Below, one piece after another: positions 7,525-14,632 of a stretch of 64,000 bases of DNA (the first letter of the stretch is position 1; every line of letters begins with the position of its first letter). Origin of the DNA: Oscillospiraceae bacterium. Lineage in GTDB: Bacteria; Bacillota; Clostridia; Lachnospirales; Lachnospiraceae. Where the stretch lies: contig JAETOO010000004.1 in NCBI GenBank assembly GCA_021771715.1, forward strand, positions 124,001-188,000, read 5' to 3'. The notes below the pieces were generated by a model. It did not search any database, was not told the DNA's origin, and saw nothing but the letters and a program-made list of their open reading frames with translations. Both the position numbers and the translations under genes were made by a program.

Positions 7525-9738
7525 ATGCACTATGAGAAACCGATTCAAAAGGGAGGGAATTTTCCCGAACGTTTCTACGCATTTTCGTACCGAACCATCC
7601 TGGCAGTCGTGCTGTTCTGCACGGTCTTTATCTGTATGGGAACGATTTCGCTCGCCCACAACGTCCTCTTCGAGGAGCTGTTTTCCTCTGCGGTACGCCT
7701 CCTGTTCCCCTTCCTGCTGACGGGGCTTCTCTGCCTGCTAATCGTCGTGCTCTTTCACTGCTTCCGTCGTTTTAACCGCCGACAGCTCCTCATCAGCTCA
7801 GCCGTGCTCTTCCTGTTCATAGCATCCGTCTTCGCGGTCATCCTGTGCAATTTCCGCCCGACTCCCTACTCGGACTCCCTGAATGTCCTGGACGGCGCCA
7901 TGTATTTCGCAAAGACAGGGGACAGACCCCTTTCTCCTGACTCGTCGCATGCCGCCTATTTCGGGCGTTACGGCAACAATTATTTTATCACATTGGTGTT
8001 CTCCCTCTTGTTCCGGCTGCTGGAGCGGCTCGGGATTCAGGACATCACTCTGCCGCTGCTTTTGCTGACCACAGGCGGCATCATGGCGGCGACCGTATTT
8101 CTGTACCTCATCGGCGTCCGGACCGCCGGGCTCCGCGGCGGTGTGAGGATTCTGACTCTGTGCGCGCTGAACCCTACCTACTATCTTCTGTCCCTCTGGG
8201 TGTACACAAACGTGCTCAGCGTTCCGTTTATGGCTGCCGTGCTCTATTTCGGTATCTGTATCTACCAGGAGCAGCGCAGAGGGAGACGCATCCTTTTCTG
8301 CACTCTGGAAGCGATCATGGCCGTCATCGGAGGGTTCGTCCGCCCTACTGTCCTCATTCCTCTCATTGCGCTGATTCTCTGCGCCCTGCTATGGGGAATC
8401 CGGGAAAAACAGAATTTCCGCAGACTCTTGTCCTGCGCGCTCCTCTGCCTCCTCGTGGCGGCTCCGCTGTTCCATCTGATCTCCCGGTGGAACGACAGTT
8501 ATTTCCACACGGTCTCCGACCAGAACTACCCCGCTACCCACTGGATCATGCTCGGCTCACACGGCTCCGGAGAACACAACAAGGCAGACGTAAAATACAC
8601 CGCCGGCTTCGAGACAAAGGCGGAAAAAACCCAGGCCAACCTCCAGAAGATCGCTGAGAACTACAGTCAGTACGGCATCACCGACCTGGCTGCCTTTCTC
8701 CACAGAAAGCTGCTTCTCTCTTGGAGTATCGGAGACAACGGGGAACTATTTTCCAAGGCCTCTCAGGATAAAAAACTGACTGGTCTCTATCCCTGGGTTC
8801 TGGGAAAGCGGAGAGACCTCCTGCGCTCCTATTTCTACGCCTTCCGAATCACCGCCTGCATTCTGATGCTCGCCGGCCTTGGGCATCTTCTTGGCAAAAA
8901 AGAGAAAGACAAATACCAGTTTCTCTTTGTGCTCTCCCTTCTTGGCGGAATTTTGTTCTACTCCTTCTGGGAAGTAAAGGGTTCCTACTCTGCGCCCTTC
9001 CTCACCGTGATGCTGCTGATCGCCGCACACGGCGGTAACGTGCTGGACGATATGCTGATCCAGCACTTCCGGGTCGCCGGGGATGGCAGAAATCTCCCCG
9101 TTCACCTGACTGCTCTGGCTTGCGTTCTGTCTGTGTGCTGTCTGATTTATCAGGGCATGTCGCACACCCTCGTCACACACCAGCTCTGGAGTGTCCGCAG
9201 CTGCTCGGAAGCTTCCCAGCAGTTTATCAAAAACACAGAGGAGGAATTTTTGATCGAGCAGACCTTTTTTGCGGAAAAGCCCTTCCAGACGATCCAAATA
9301 CGGGCCGGGGCAGACGAGGCGGCAAAGGAGGCAAACAGCGGCTTTGCACTCACGCTGACAGACGAGGCAGGGCAGACGCTGTACTCCAGTCAGTTTTTTG
9401 CAGACCAACTCCCCAAAGACGAAAACCTTCGGGTTCCGGTGGGCGAAATCGTGCCTGCGGGCCGGCAGTCCTACACGCTGAGGCTGACCTCGATTCCGGG
9501 CAGTCAGGGAACGTTCCAGTTCCGCGAGCGCACGAACTCCTACATTGATCTCTACGACGGAACGCTGTCAGTCAACGGCACAGCACGCATGAACGACCTG
9601 TGGCTCCAGGTGTACAAGGAATACGAGGCCCCCTGGTGCTCCAAACAGGCGGCACTTCTGATTTGCGGCGGGCTCTTTGCACTCGCCCTCAGTCTATATG
9701 CCGGACTTTTGCACATCAAAAAAATGATACGAGGATAA
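7525..9738 (+). CDS. Large membrane glycosyltransferase (GT-C fold, GT39/ArnT-like)
   Basis: 737-aa polytopic protein with about ten to eleven hydrophobic helices, mostly in residues 20–520, and a last one near 710–730. The first extracytoplasmic loop carries an acidic motif (PYSDS, then DGAMYFAKTG and RYGNNYF) in the position of the catalytic Asp of GT-C enzymes such as PMTs and ArnT. Residues about 560–700 form a soluble outer domain. It probably transfers a sugar from a polyprenyl-phosphate carrier to a cell-surface acceptor. The GT2 gene 4 bases downstream would make that lipid-linked donor. The acceptor is unknown. AAAGGTG precedes the ATG. Confidence 0.8.
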   Translation: MHYEKPIQKGGNFPERFYAFSYRTILAVVLFCTVFICMGTISLAHNVLFEELFSSAVRLLFPFLLTGLLCLLIVVLFHCFRRFNRRQLLISSAVLFLFIASVFAVILCNFRPTPYSDSLNVLDGAMYFAKTGDRPLSPDSSHAAYFGRYGNNYFITLVFSLLFRLLERLGIQDITLPLLLLTTGGIMAATVFLYLIGVRTAGLRGGVRILTLCALNPTYYLLSLWVYTNVLSVPFMAAVLYFGICIYQEQRRGRRILFCTLEAIMAVIGGFVRPTVLIPLIALILCALLWGIREKQNFRRLLSCALLCLLVAAPLFHLISRWNDSYFHTVSDQNYPATHWIMLGSHGSGEHNKADVKYTAGFETKAEKTQANLQKIAENYSQYGITDLAAFLHRKLLLSWSIGDNGELFSKASQDKKLTGLYPWVLGKRRDLLRSYFYAFRITACILMLAGLGHLLGKKEKDKYQFLFVLSLLGGILFYSFWEVKGSYSAPFLTVMLLIAAHGGNVLDDMLIQHFRVAGDGRNLPVHLTALACVLSVCCLIYQGMSHTLVTHQLWSVRSCSEASQQFIKNTEEEFLIEQTFFAEKPFQTIQIRAGADEAAKEANSGFALTLTDEAGQTLYSSQFFADQLPKDENLRVPVGEIVPAGRQSYTLRLTSIPGSQGTFQFRERTNSYIDLYDGTLSVNGTARMNDLWLQVYKEYEAPWCSKQAALLICGGLFALALSLYAGLLHIKKMIRG

Positions 9739-9742
9739 ACAT

Positions 9743-10711
9743 ATGAGAAAAGAAACACAGCCACCCATTCTATATATCGTGATTCCCTGCTACAACGAGG
9801 AGCACGTGCTGCCCCTCACCGCGCCTCTGTTTCTGGACAAGCTCAGTCAGCTTGCCGCAAAGGGCAGGATCAGCGCGGACAGCCGCATCTTATTTGTCAA
9901 TGACGGGTCAAAGGACCGCACCTGGCAGATCATCACAGAGCTCGCCAGAAAGGATCCCCACTATATCGGCATCTCCCAGAGCCGGAACCGCGGCCATCAG
10001 AATGCCGTGCTGGCGGGTCTGATGGAGGCAAAAGAACGCTGTGACATCACCATCTCCATCGACTGCGACGGCCAGGATGACATCAACGCGATGGATGCGA
10101 TGGTCGAGGAATACCGAAACGGCTGCGAGATCGTCTACGGTGTGCGCGCAAAGCGCGATACCGACACCCTCTTCAAGCGGTCCACCGCAGAGCTGTTTTA
10201 CAAGCTGCTGAACTGGATGGGCGCAGAAGTGGTGTTCAACCACGCCGATTACCGCCTGCTCTCTGCCAGAGTCCTGCGGGAACTGCAGAACTACAGGGAG
10301 GTAAACATCTTCCTCCGCGGGATGATTCCCCTGGTGGGCTTCAAGAGCACCTCCGTCTACTATGACCGCTCTGAGCGCATCGCCGGGGAGAGCCATTATC
10401 CGCTGCGAAAAATGCTGGCTCTTGCCTTCGAGGGCATTACAAGCCTGTCCGTGAAGCCGCTCCGCCTGATCACCCTTTTCGGCTTTCTGGTAGCGCTGCT
10501 CGGCTTTGCCGGAATCCTCTGGGCAGTCGTCGGCTACTTTATGGGAAAAACCGTCTCCGGCTGGGCAAGCATCGTCTGCATTGTCTGCCTGATGGGCGGT
10601 ATCCAGCTGCTCTGCCTGGGCGTCATCGGCGAGTACATCGGAAAAATTTACCTGGAGACCAAAGGGCGTCCCCGGTATATTATCAGTGAAAGAACCTACG
10701 ATGCCTCCTGA
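9743..10711 (+). CDS. Family 2 glycosyltransferase, GtrB/DPM1-like polyprenyl-phosphate sugar synthase
   Basis: Transfers a sugar from a nucleotide donor to undecaprenyl phosphate on the inner membrane face. The GT-A domain (about 1–225) shows VIPCYNEEHVLP, VNDGSKDRT, SRNRGHQNAV, and the metal motif in SIDCDGQDD. Two transmembrane helices at about 240–265 and 275–300 match GtrB-type enzymes. It starts 4 bases after the GT-C gene, with GAGG in the overlap, so the two form an operon. A GtrA-type flippase gene is not present here. Confidence 0.9.
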   Translation: MRKETQPPILYIVIPCYNEEHVLPLTAPLFLDKLSQLAAKGRISADSRILFVNDGSKDRTWQIITELARKDPHYIGISQSRNRGHQNAVLAGLMEAKERCDITISIDCDGQDDINAMDAMVEEYRNGCEIVYGVRAKRDTDTLFKRSTAELFYKLLNWMGAEVVFNHADYRLLSARVLRELQNYREVNIFLRGMIPLVGFKSTSVYYDRSERIAGESHYPLRKMLALAFEGITSLSVKPLRLITLFGFLVALLGFAGILWAVVGYFMGKTVSGWASIVCIVCLMGGIQLLCLGVIGEYIGKIYLETKGRPRYIISERTYDAS

Positions 10712-10713
10712 CC

Positions 10714-10743
10714 ATTTCGCAATCATTCCCGAAATTTTTTTTG
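10714..10743 (+). terminator. Weak intrinsic terminator after the glycosyltransferase pair
   Basis: A short 6-bp stem ATTTCG/CGAAAT runs directly into a tract of eight or more T residues. Confidence 0.45.
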
Positions 10744-10756
10744 TGAATATTTCTGA

Positions 10757-10786
10757 TTGACATTCGAAAAAAAAAGTACCTATAAT
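10757..10786 (+). promoter_or_regulatory. Strong predicted promoter of the PII-like/antiporter operon
   Basis: TTGACA, an 18-base A-rich spacer, then TATAAT, 45 bases before the ATG. AAAGGAGG precedes the start. Confidence 0.85.
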
Positions 10787-10831
10787 GCTCAACGAAGCAA
10801 GGTACAAGATACATAGCAAAGGAGGATTTTT

Positions 10832-11176
10832 ATGCAGTTACTTATCCTTATATTAAAGGAGCTTGACCTCGTCGATGAGCTGATCCGGGAGCTCGCTGAG
10901 AACGGTGTGCACGGCGGGACGATCATCGACAGCACCGGCATGGCAAACGTGCTCGGAAATCTCGACGATCTACCGATGTTCGGCATGCTCCGCAAGGTAA
11001 TCAACAAGGAAGAAGGCACAAAAGAGACCTGCAAGACGATGCTCTTCGTCCTCAAGGAGAACGAGGTCACCAATGTCAAGAAGGTCATCCGCGGTGTACT
11101 GGGCGACCTGAGCAAGCCGAACACAGCCGTCATGTTCGCCGTCCCGGTACTCTGGGTAGAAGGGCTCGGTGAGTGA
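10832..11176 (+). CDS. PII-like small signalling protein
   Basis: 114 aa with the layout of a PII-superfamily ferredoxin-like fold: an opening strand (LLILILKELD), a helix (VDELIRELAENGVHG), a strand with GTIIDSTGMA, a mobile loop region at about 45–65, then TMLFVLKE and a closing strand (AVMFAVPVLWV). It lacks the classical uridylylation-site T-loop of GlnB. Such proteins usually sense nucleotides and bind a membrane partner. The antiporter gene starts within a few bases of the stop, so a regulatory subunit role is inferred. The family assignment rests on pattern, not on a search. Confidence 0.75.
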   Translation: MQLLILILKELDLVDELIRELAENGVHGGTIIDSTGMANVLGNLDDLPMFGMLRKVINKEEGTKETCKTMLFVLKENEVTNVKKVIRGVLGDLSKPNTAVMFAVPVLWVEGLGE

Positions 11177-11178
11177 TC

Positions 11179-12351
11179 ATGAATTTGAATATACTGACTT
11201 ACCTCGCGATCTGTCTGTTCGCCGGGCTGATCGCCGGCAAGATCGTCAAGCAGATCAAGCTGCCAAACGTCACCGGTTATCTGATCATCGGCATCATCGT
11301 CGGGCCGTGCTGTCTGAAGCTCGTGCCGCGCGAGGTCGTGGAGAGCTTCGACATCATCTCCGAGATGGCGCTCGGCTTCATCGCGTTCTCGATCGGCGGC
11401 GAGTTCAAGCTGGACTACCTGAAGAAGATCGGCAAGTCCCCGATCGTCATCGCGATCTTTGAGTCCTTTGTCGCCGTGCTCTTTGTGGACACCGTGCTGA
11501 TCGCGACCGGCCACAGCGTCCCGTTCTCGCTGTGCCTCGGCGCCATCGCGGCAGCGACTGCACCGGCGGCGACGCTGATGGTCGTGCGGCAGTACAAGGC
11601 GGACGGCCCGGTCACCAGAACACTGCTCCCGGTAGTCGCAATCGACGATGCGACCGCGCTGATGGCATTCGGCATCTCGGTCGCTGTCGCAAAGGCTCTG
11701 ACCGCCACCGGCGGCTCCAGCTTCCTCGCGACGCTGCTCGATCCGGTCTACGAGATCGGCGGGGCATTTCTGTTCGGCGGACTGCTCGGCGTCGGGCTCG
11801 CATTCCTGACCCGCTTTTACCACAGCCGCAGCAACCGGCTCTCCGGCGCGATCGCCTTTATCTTCCTCTGTGAGGGTGTCTGCGATCTCGCGGGCTTTTC
11901 CTCGCTGCTCGCCTGCATGGTCATGAGCGCCGTGTTTGTCAATCTCTCCAACGAGTACGGCAAGGTGTTCGAGCAGGTGGACCGCATCACGCCGCCGCTG
12001 TTCATGCTGTTCTTCCTGGTGTCCGGCGCGGATCTGGACATCTACATCATCCCGACCGTCGGCATGGTCGGCATCCTCTATGTCGTCTTCCGCGTGATCG
12101 GAAAGGTGATCGGCAGCAGCATCGGCTCGGCCCTCTCGCACACGGACCCCGTCGTGCGCAAATGGCTCGGCTTCACGCTGATCCCGCAAGCGGGCGTCGC
12201 CATCGGTCTCTCGAGCATCGCGATGCAGGTCGTCCCGGCCTACGGAGAGCAGATCCGCGCGGTCATCCTCTGCGGCACCGTCATCTATGAGCTCACCGGC
12301 CCGGTCATCACCAAGCTGGCGCTCACGAAAGCGGGGGAAATAAAGGCGTAA
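11179..12351 (+). CDS. CPA2-type cation/proton antiporter
   Basis: 390-aa membrane protein of the Na+/H+ exchanger (PF00999) superfamily with about 11–13 hydrophobic helices. Visible features are KLPNVTGYLIIGIIVGP in helix 2, the GFIAFSIGGEF segment, and a VVAIDDATALMAF helix in the place of the ion-binding Asp motif. It ends after the last helices without the RCK/TrkA domain seen in KefB-type proteins, so the PII-like neighbour may replace that regulatory part. The ATG at 11179 lies 2 bases after the PII-like stop; a GTG at 11173 is an alternative. The 3' end overlaps the convergent methyltransferase gene by 29 bases. Confidence 0.9.
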   Translation: MNLNILTYLAICLFAGLIAGKIVKQIKLPNVTGYLIIGIIVGPCCLKLVPREVVESFDIISEMALGFIAFSIGGEFKLDYLKKIGKSPIVIAIFESFVAVLFVDTVLIATGHSVPFSLCLGAIAAATAPAATLMVVRQYKADGPVTRTLLPVVAIDDATALMAFGISVAVAKALTATGGSSFLATLLDPVYEIGGAFLFGGLLGVGLAFLTRFYHSRSNRLSGAIAFIFLCEGVCDLAGFSSLLACMVMSAVFVNLSNEYGKVFEQVDRITPPLFMLFFLVSGADLDIYIIPTVGMVGILYVVFRVIGKVIGSSIGSALSHTDPVVRKWLGFTLIPQAGVAIGLSSIAMQVVPAYGEQIRAVILCGTVIYELTGPVITKLALTKAGEIKA

Positions 12352-13396
12352 CTGCCCGTCTCTGCCGATTCGCCTCGTACATCAATATGGCGGAGGCGAC
12401 TGCGGCGTTCAGGGATTCTACCCTCCCGCACATCGGAATACGGATATAGTAATCGGCGAGAGCCGCGGTCTCATCAGTCAGGCCGCGGCTCTCGTTTCCG
12501 ATGAGAAAGCCGGTCGGCCCCGTGTAGTCCTGCTGGTCGTGCGCGTCCGTCCCCTTCAGGTGCGCCGCGTACCACCTCACGCCTGAGCGCTTCAGCAACT
12601 GCAGTGTCCCACGGAAATCCGTGACATAGCAAAACGGCATCCGGTAGATGGAGCCCATCGTCGAACGGATGACCTTCGGATTGTAGAGATCCACACAGGT
12701 GTCCGACAGCAGAATCCCCGTCACCCCAGCTCCCTCCGCCGTGCGCACGATCGTGCCCAGGTTGCCCGGATCCTGCAGGTTCTCAAGTGCCATAACCAGC
12801 GGCTGTCTGTGCGCCGATTCCTGCGCACAGCCTTGCACCGCCTCTCGCGTCATCTCCTCCGCACAGCCTTTCACCGCTCCTCGCGCCCCTTCTGGCGCAC
12901 AGCCTTCCACCGCTCCTTGCGTCCCTTCTGGCGCACAGCCTTCCACCACTCCTCGCGCAGCCTCTTGCACACGGCCTTTCACCGCTCTTCGCACAACCTC
13001 CTGCTCGCGACCTTCCACTGTTCCTCGCGCATTCTCTTGCACACAGCCTTCCACCGCAGTTCCCTCTCCCAGCAGCTCCCGCCACGTGTAGTGCGACTGG
13101 CGCACCAGGCAGAGGATGCCCTGCGGGGATCTGGTGTCGGAGACGCTCTCGAATACGCGGTCGGACAGCAGCGTAAGCGGTCCTCCGTCCGCCGGAAGCA
13201 GCTCCCTGTGCTTCTGGTAAAAGCTCTCGGAGGCGTACGTCGCGATCAGCCGGCCGCGCGGCGCTTCCTGGTACATCTTGATTCCCTCGACGATAAAAAG
13301 ATCCTGCTCATCCCGCAGCTTCGGCTTTTTCATGAGCTGTGCGAGCTGCCGGATTGCAGGGTTTGATGTGCTCGTTATTTTTTTCAGTTCTGCCAT
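12323..13396 (-). CDS. SpoU/TrmH-family RNA 2'-O-methyltransferase with an internal repeat insert
   Basis: SAM-dependent methyltransferase likely acting on rRNA or tRNA ribose. The N-terminal substrate-binding part (about 1–100) has STSNPAIRQL and LFIVEGIKM. The SPOUT domain (about 195–350) has the knot motifs NLQDPGNLGTIVRTAEGAG, FLIGNESRGL and VESLNAAVASAILMYE. Between them, residues about 110–194 are seven 12-aa repeats, which explains 357 aa where about 270 is usual. The ATG at 13396 is preferred over an in-frame start at 13447 because AGAGGAAA precedes it. The last gene of a minus-strand run, it overlaps the antiporter end. Confidence 0.9.
   Translation of the reverse strand: MAELKKITSTSNPAIRQLAQLMKKPKLRDEQDLFIVEGIKMYQEAPRGRLIATYASESFYQKHRELLPADGGPLTLLSDRVFESVSDTRSPQGILCLVRQSHYTWRELLGEGTAVEGCVQENARGTVEGREQEVVRRAVKGRVQEAARGVVEGCAPEGTQGAVEGCAPEGARGAVKGCAEEMTREAVQGCAQESAHRQPLVMALENLQDPGNLGTIVRTAEGAGVTGILLSDTCVDLYNPKVIRSTMGSIYRMPFCYVTDFRGTLQLLKRSGVRWYAAHLKGTDAHDQQDYTGPTGFLIGNESRGLTDETAALADYYIRIPMCGRVESLNAAVASAILMYEANRQRRAVTPLFPPLS
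12815..13066 (-). repeat. Seven 36-bp tandem repeats inside the TrmH-type gene
   Basis: Units begin at 12826, 12862, 12898, 12934, 12970, 13006 and 13042, exactly 36 bp apart, mostly marked by CACAGCCTT on the plus strand. They keep the frame and encode variants of VEGCAPEGARGA. The units at 12898 and 12934 are nearly identical; the outer ones are more diverged. Confidence 0.92.
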
Positions 13397-13419
13397 TGAT
13401 GCTTTCCTCTCATAGACAG

Positions 13420-13515
13420 AGGGTGTCGCAAAATGTGGCAAATCCACAATGACTGGTATCTGCGCGATTCATCGTACACCAGTCGTGGTAGTTGTCAACA
13501 ATTTTGCAACACCCT
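13420..13515. mobile_element. 96-bp MITE-like inverted-repeat element
   Basis: The ends AGGGTGTCGCAAAAT (13420–13434) and its complement (13501–13515) match at 14 of 15 bases. An inner pair GACTGGT/ACCAGTC lies exactly 31 bases in from each end. The symmetric layout and the GGGTGTYGCAAAA end, which resembles insertion sequence termini, suggest a non-autonomous transposon or the two joined ends of a deleted insertion sequence. It sits between pfkA and the methyltransferase gene. It has no coding capacity. Confidence 0.6.
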
Positions 13516-13576
13516 CCTAAATTCTGCCATCTCTTACCGTTCAGCTGACAGCCAAACGATTCAGCCACTCCATGCG

Positions 13577-14551
13577 TCAGATCGTCATCGCCTTCGCGAC
13601 TCTCACCATGTAGTCGGAGATCTCCTTCTGCATGTTCAGCGCATCGTCGATGTCGAAATCCGTGTACTCTCCGCCGCGGAACGCCACGACACGGTTCGTC
13701 TTGCCCTCGGCGAGCAGATCCGCCGCATAGGCGCCCATCACGGACGCGTAGACGCGGTCACGGCACGTCGGGCTGCCGCCGCGCTGCATGTGTCCGAGGA
13801 TCGTCGCGCGCGTCTCCACGCCCGTCGCCGCCTCGATCCGGCGCGCCATACTCGTGGAATGGCCGATGCCCTCCGCGTTGATAATGATATGGTGCTTCTT
13901 GCCGCGCTTCCGGTTGTTGATAATGTTGTTGATCAGCTCCTGCTCATCGTAATTGTACCGCTCCGGCAGAAGAATGTCCTCCGCGCCGTTCGCGATGCCG
14001 CACCAGAGCGCAATGTAGCCGGCATTCCTGCCCATGACCTCAATGATACTGCAGCGCTCATGCGAGGTCGAGGTGTCGCGCACCTTGTCGATCGCATCCA
14101 TCGCCGTGTTCACCGCCGTGTCAAACCCGATCGTGTAGTCCGTGCAGGCAATGTCCAGGTCAATCGTGCCCGGCACGCCGATCGTGTTGATCCCGCGCGC
14201 CGCGAGCTTCTGCGCACCGGCAAAGGAACCGTCGCCGCCGATGACGACAAGGCCGTCGATCCCGTGCTTCTCACAGATCCTCGCGCCCTCATCCTGGCCT
14301 TCCTCCGTGCGGAATGCCGAACAGCGCGCAGTATAGAGAATCGTGCCGCCCTTCGAGATCGTATCCGAGACGGAGCGCGCATCCATATCAATGATCTCCT
14401 CATTCAACAGGCCTCTGTAGCCCTGATGGATTCCCTTCACCTTCAGACCGCGTGACAGTGCCTTGCGGACCACGGCACGAATCGCCGCATTCATACCCGG
14501 CGCATCGCCGCCGCTCGTCAGCACACCGATCGTCTTAACTTCCTTTGCCAT
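13577..14551 (-). CDS. pfkA: ATP-dependent 6-phosphofructokinase
   Basis: Glycolytic enzyme making fructose 1,6-bisphosphate in the cytoplasm. At 324 aa it has the usual bacterial size. TSGGDAPGMNAAIR binds ATP, GGDGS is the ATP-type signature, and PGTIDLD carries the catalytic Asp. A Gly precedes this motif where PPi-dependent enzymes have Lys, which supports ATP use. The residue after the catalytic Asp is Leu instead of the Asn of the E. coli motif. MGRNAGYIA and HMQRGGSPTC form the sugar site. GGAGG precedes the ATG. It follows dnaE by 80 bases on the same strand. Confidence 0.97.
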   Translation of the reverse strand: MAKEVKTIGVLTSGGDAPGMNAAIRAVVRKALSRGLKVKGIHQGYRGLLNEEIIDMDARSVSDTISKGGTILYTARCSAFRTEEGQDEGARICEKHGIDGLVVIGGDGSFAGAQKLAARGINTIGVPGTIDLDIACTDYTIGFDTAVNTAMDAIDKVRDTSTSHERCSIIEVMGRNAGYIALWCGIANGAEDILLPERYNYDEQELINNIINNRKRGKKHHIIINAEGIGHSTSMARRIEAATGVETRATILGHMQRGGSPTCRDRVYASVMGAYAADLLAEGKTNRVVAFRGGEYTDFDIDDALNMQKEISDYMVRVAKAMTI

Positions 14552-14632
14552 ATCGTCCCTCCTGCAAAAGCGTTCTCATTTTTATTTATTGTAAACTTTT
14601 TTCCCCTGTTTGTAAAGAAAACTTTCGCACGG

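Noticed and set aside
10789-12189. 466-codon minus-strand frame opposite the antiporter
   Set aside because: Asp/Arg/Gln-rich low-complexity translation typical of a shadow; the plus-strand antiporter and PII-like genes explain the sequence.
12815-13066. 36-bp repeats considered as a CRISPR or recombination array
   Set aside because: They are contiguous, in frame within a methyltransferase gene and without spacers.
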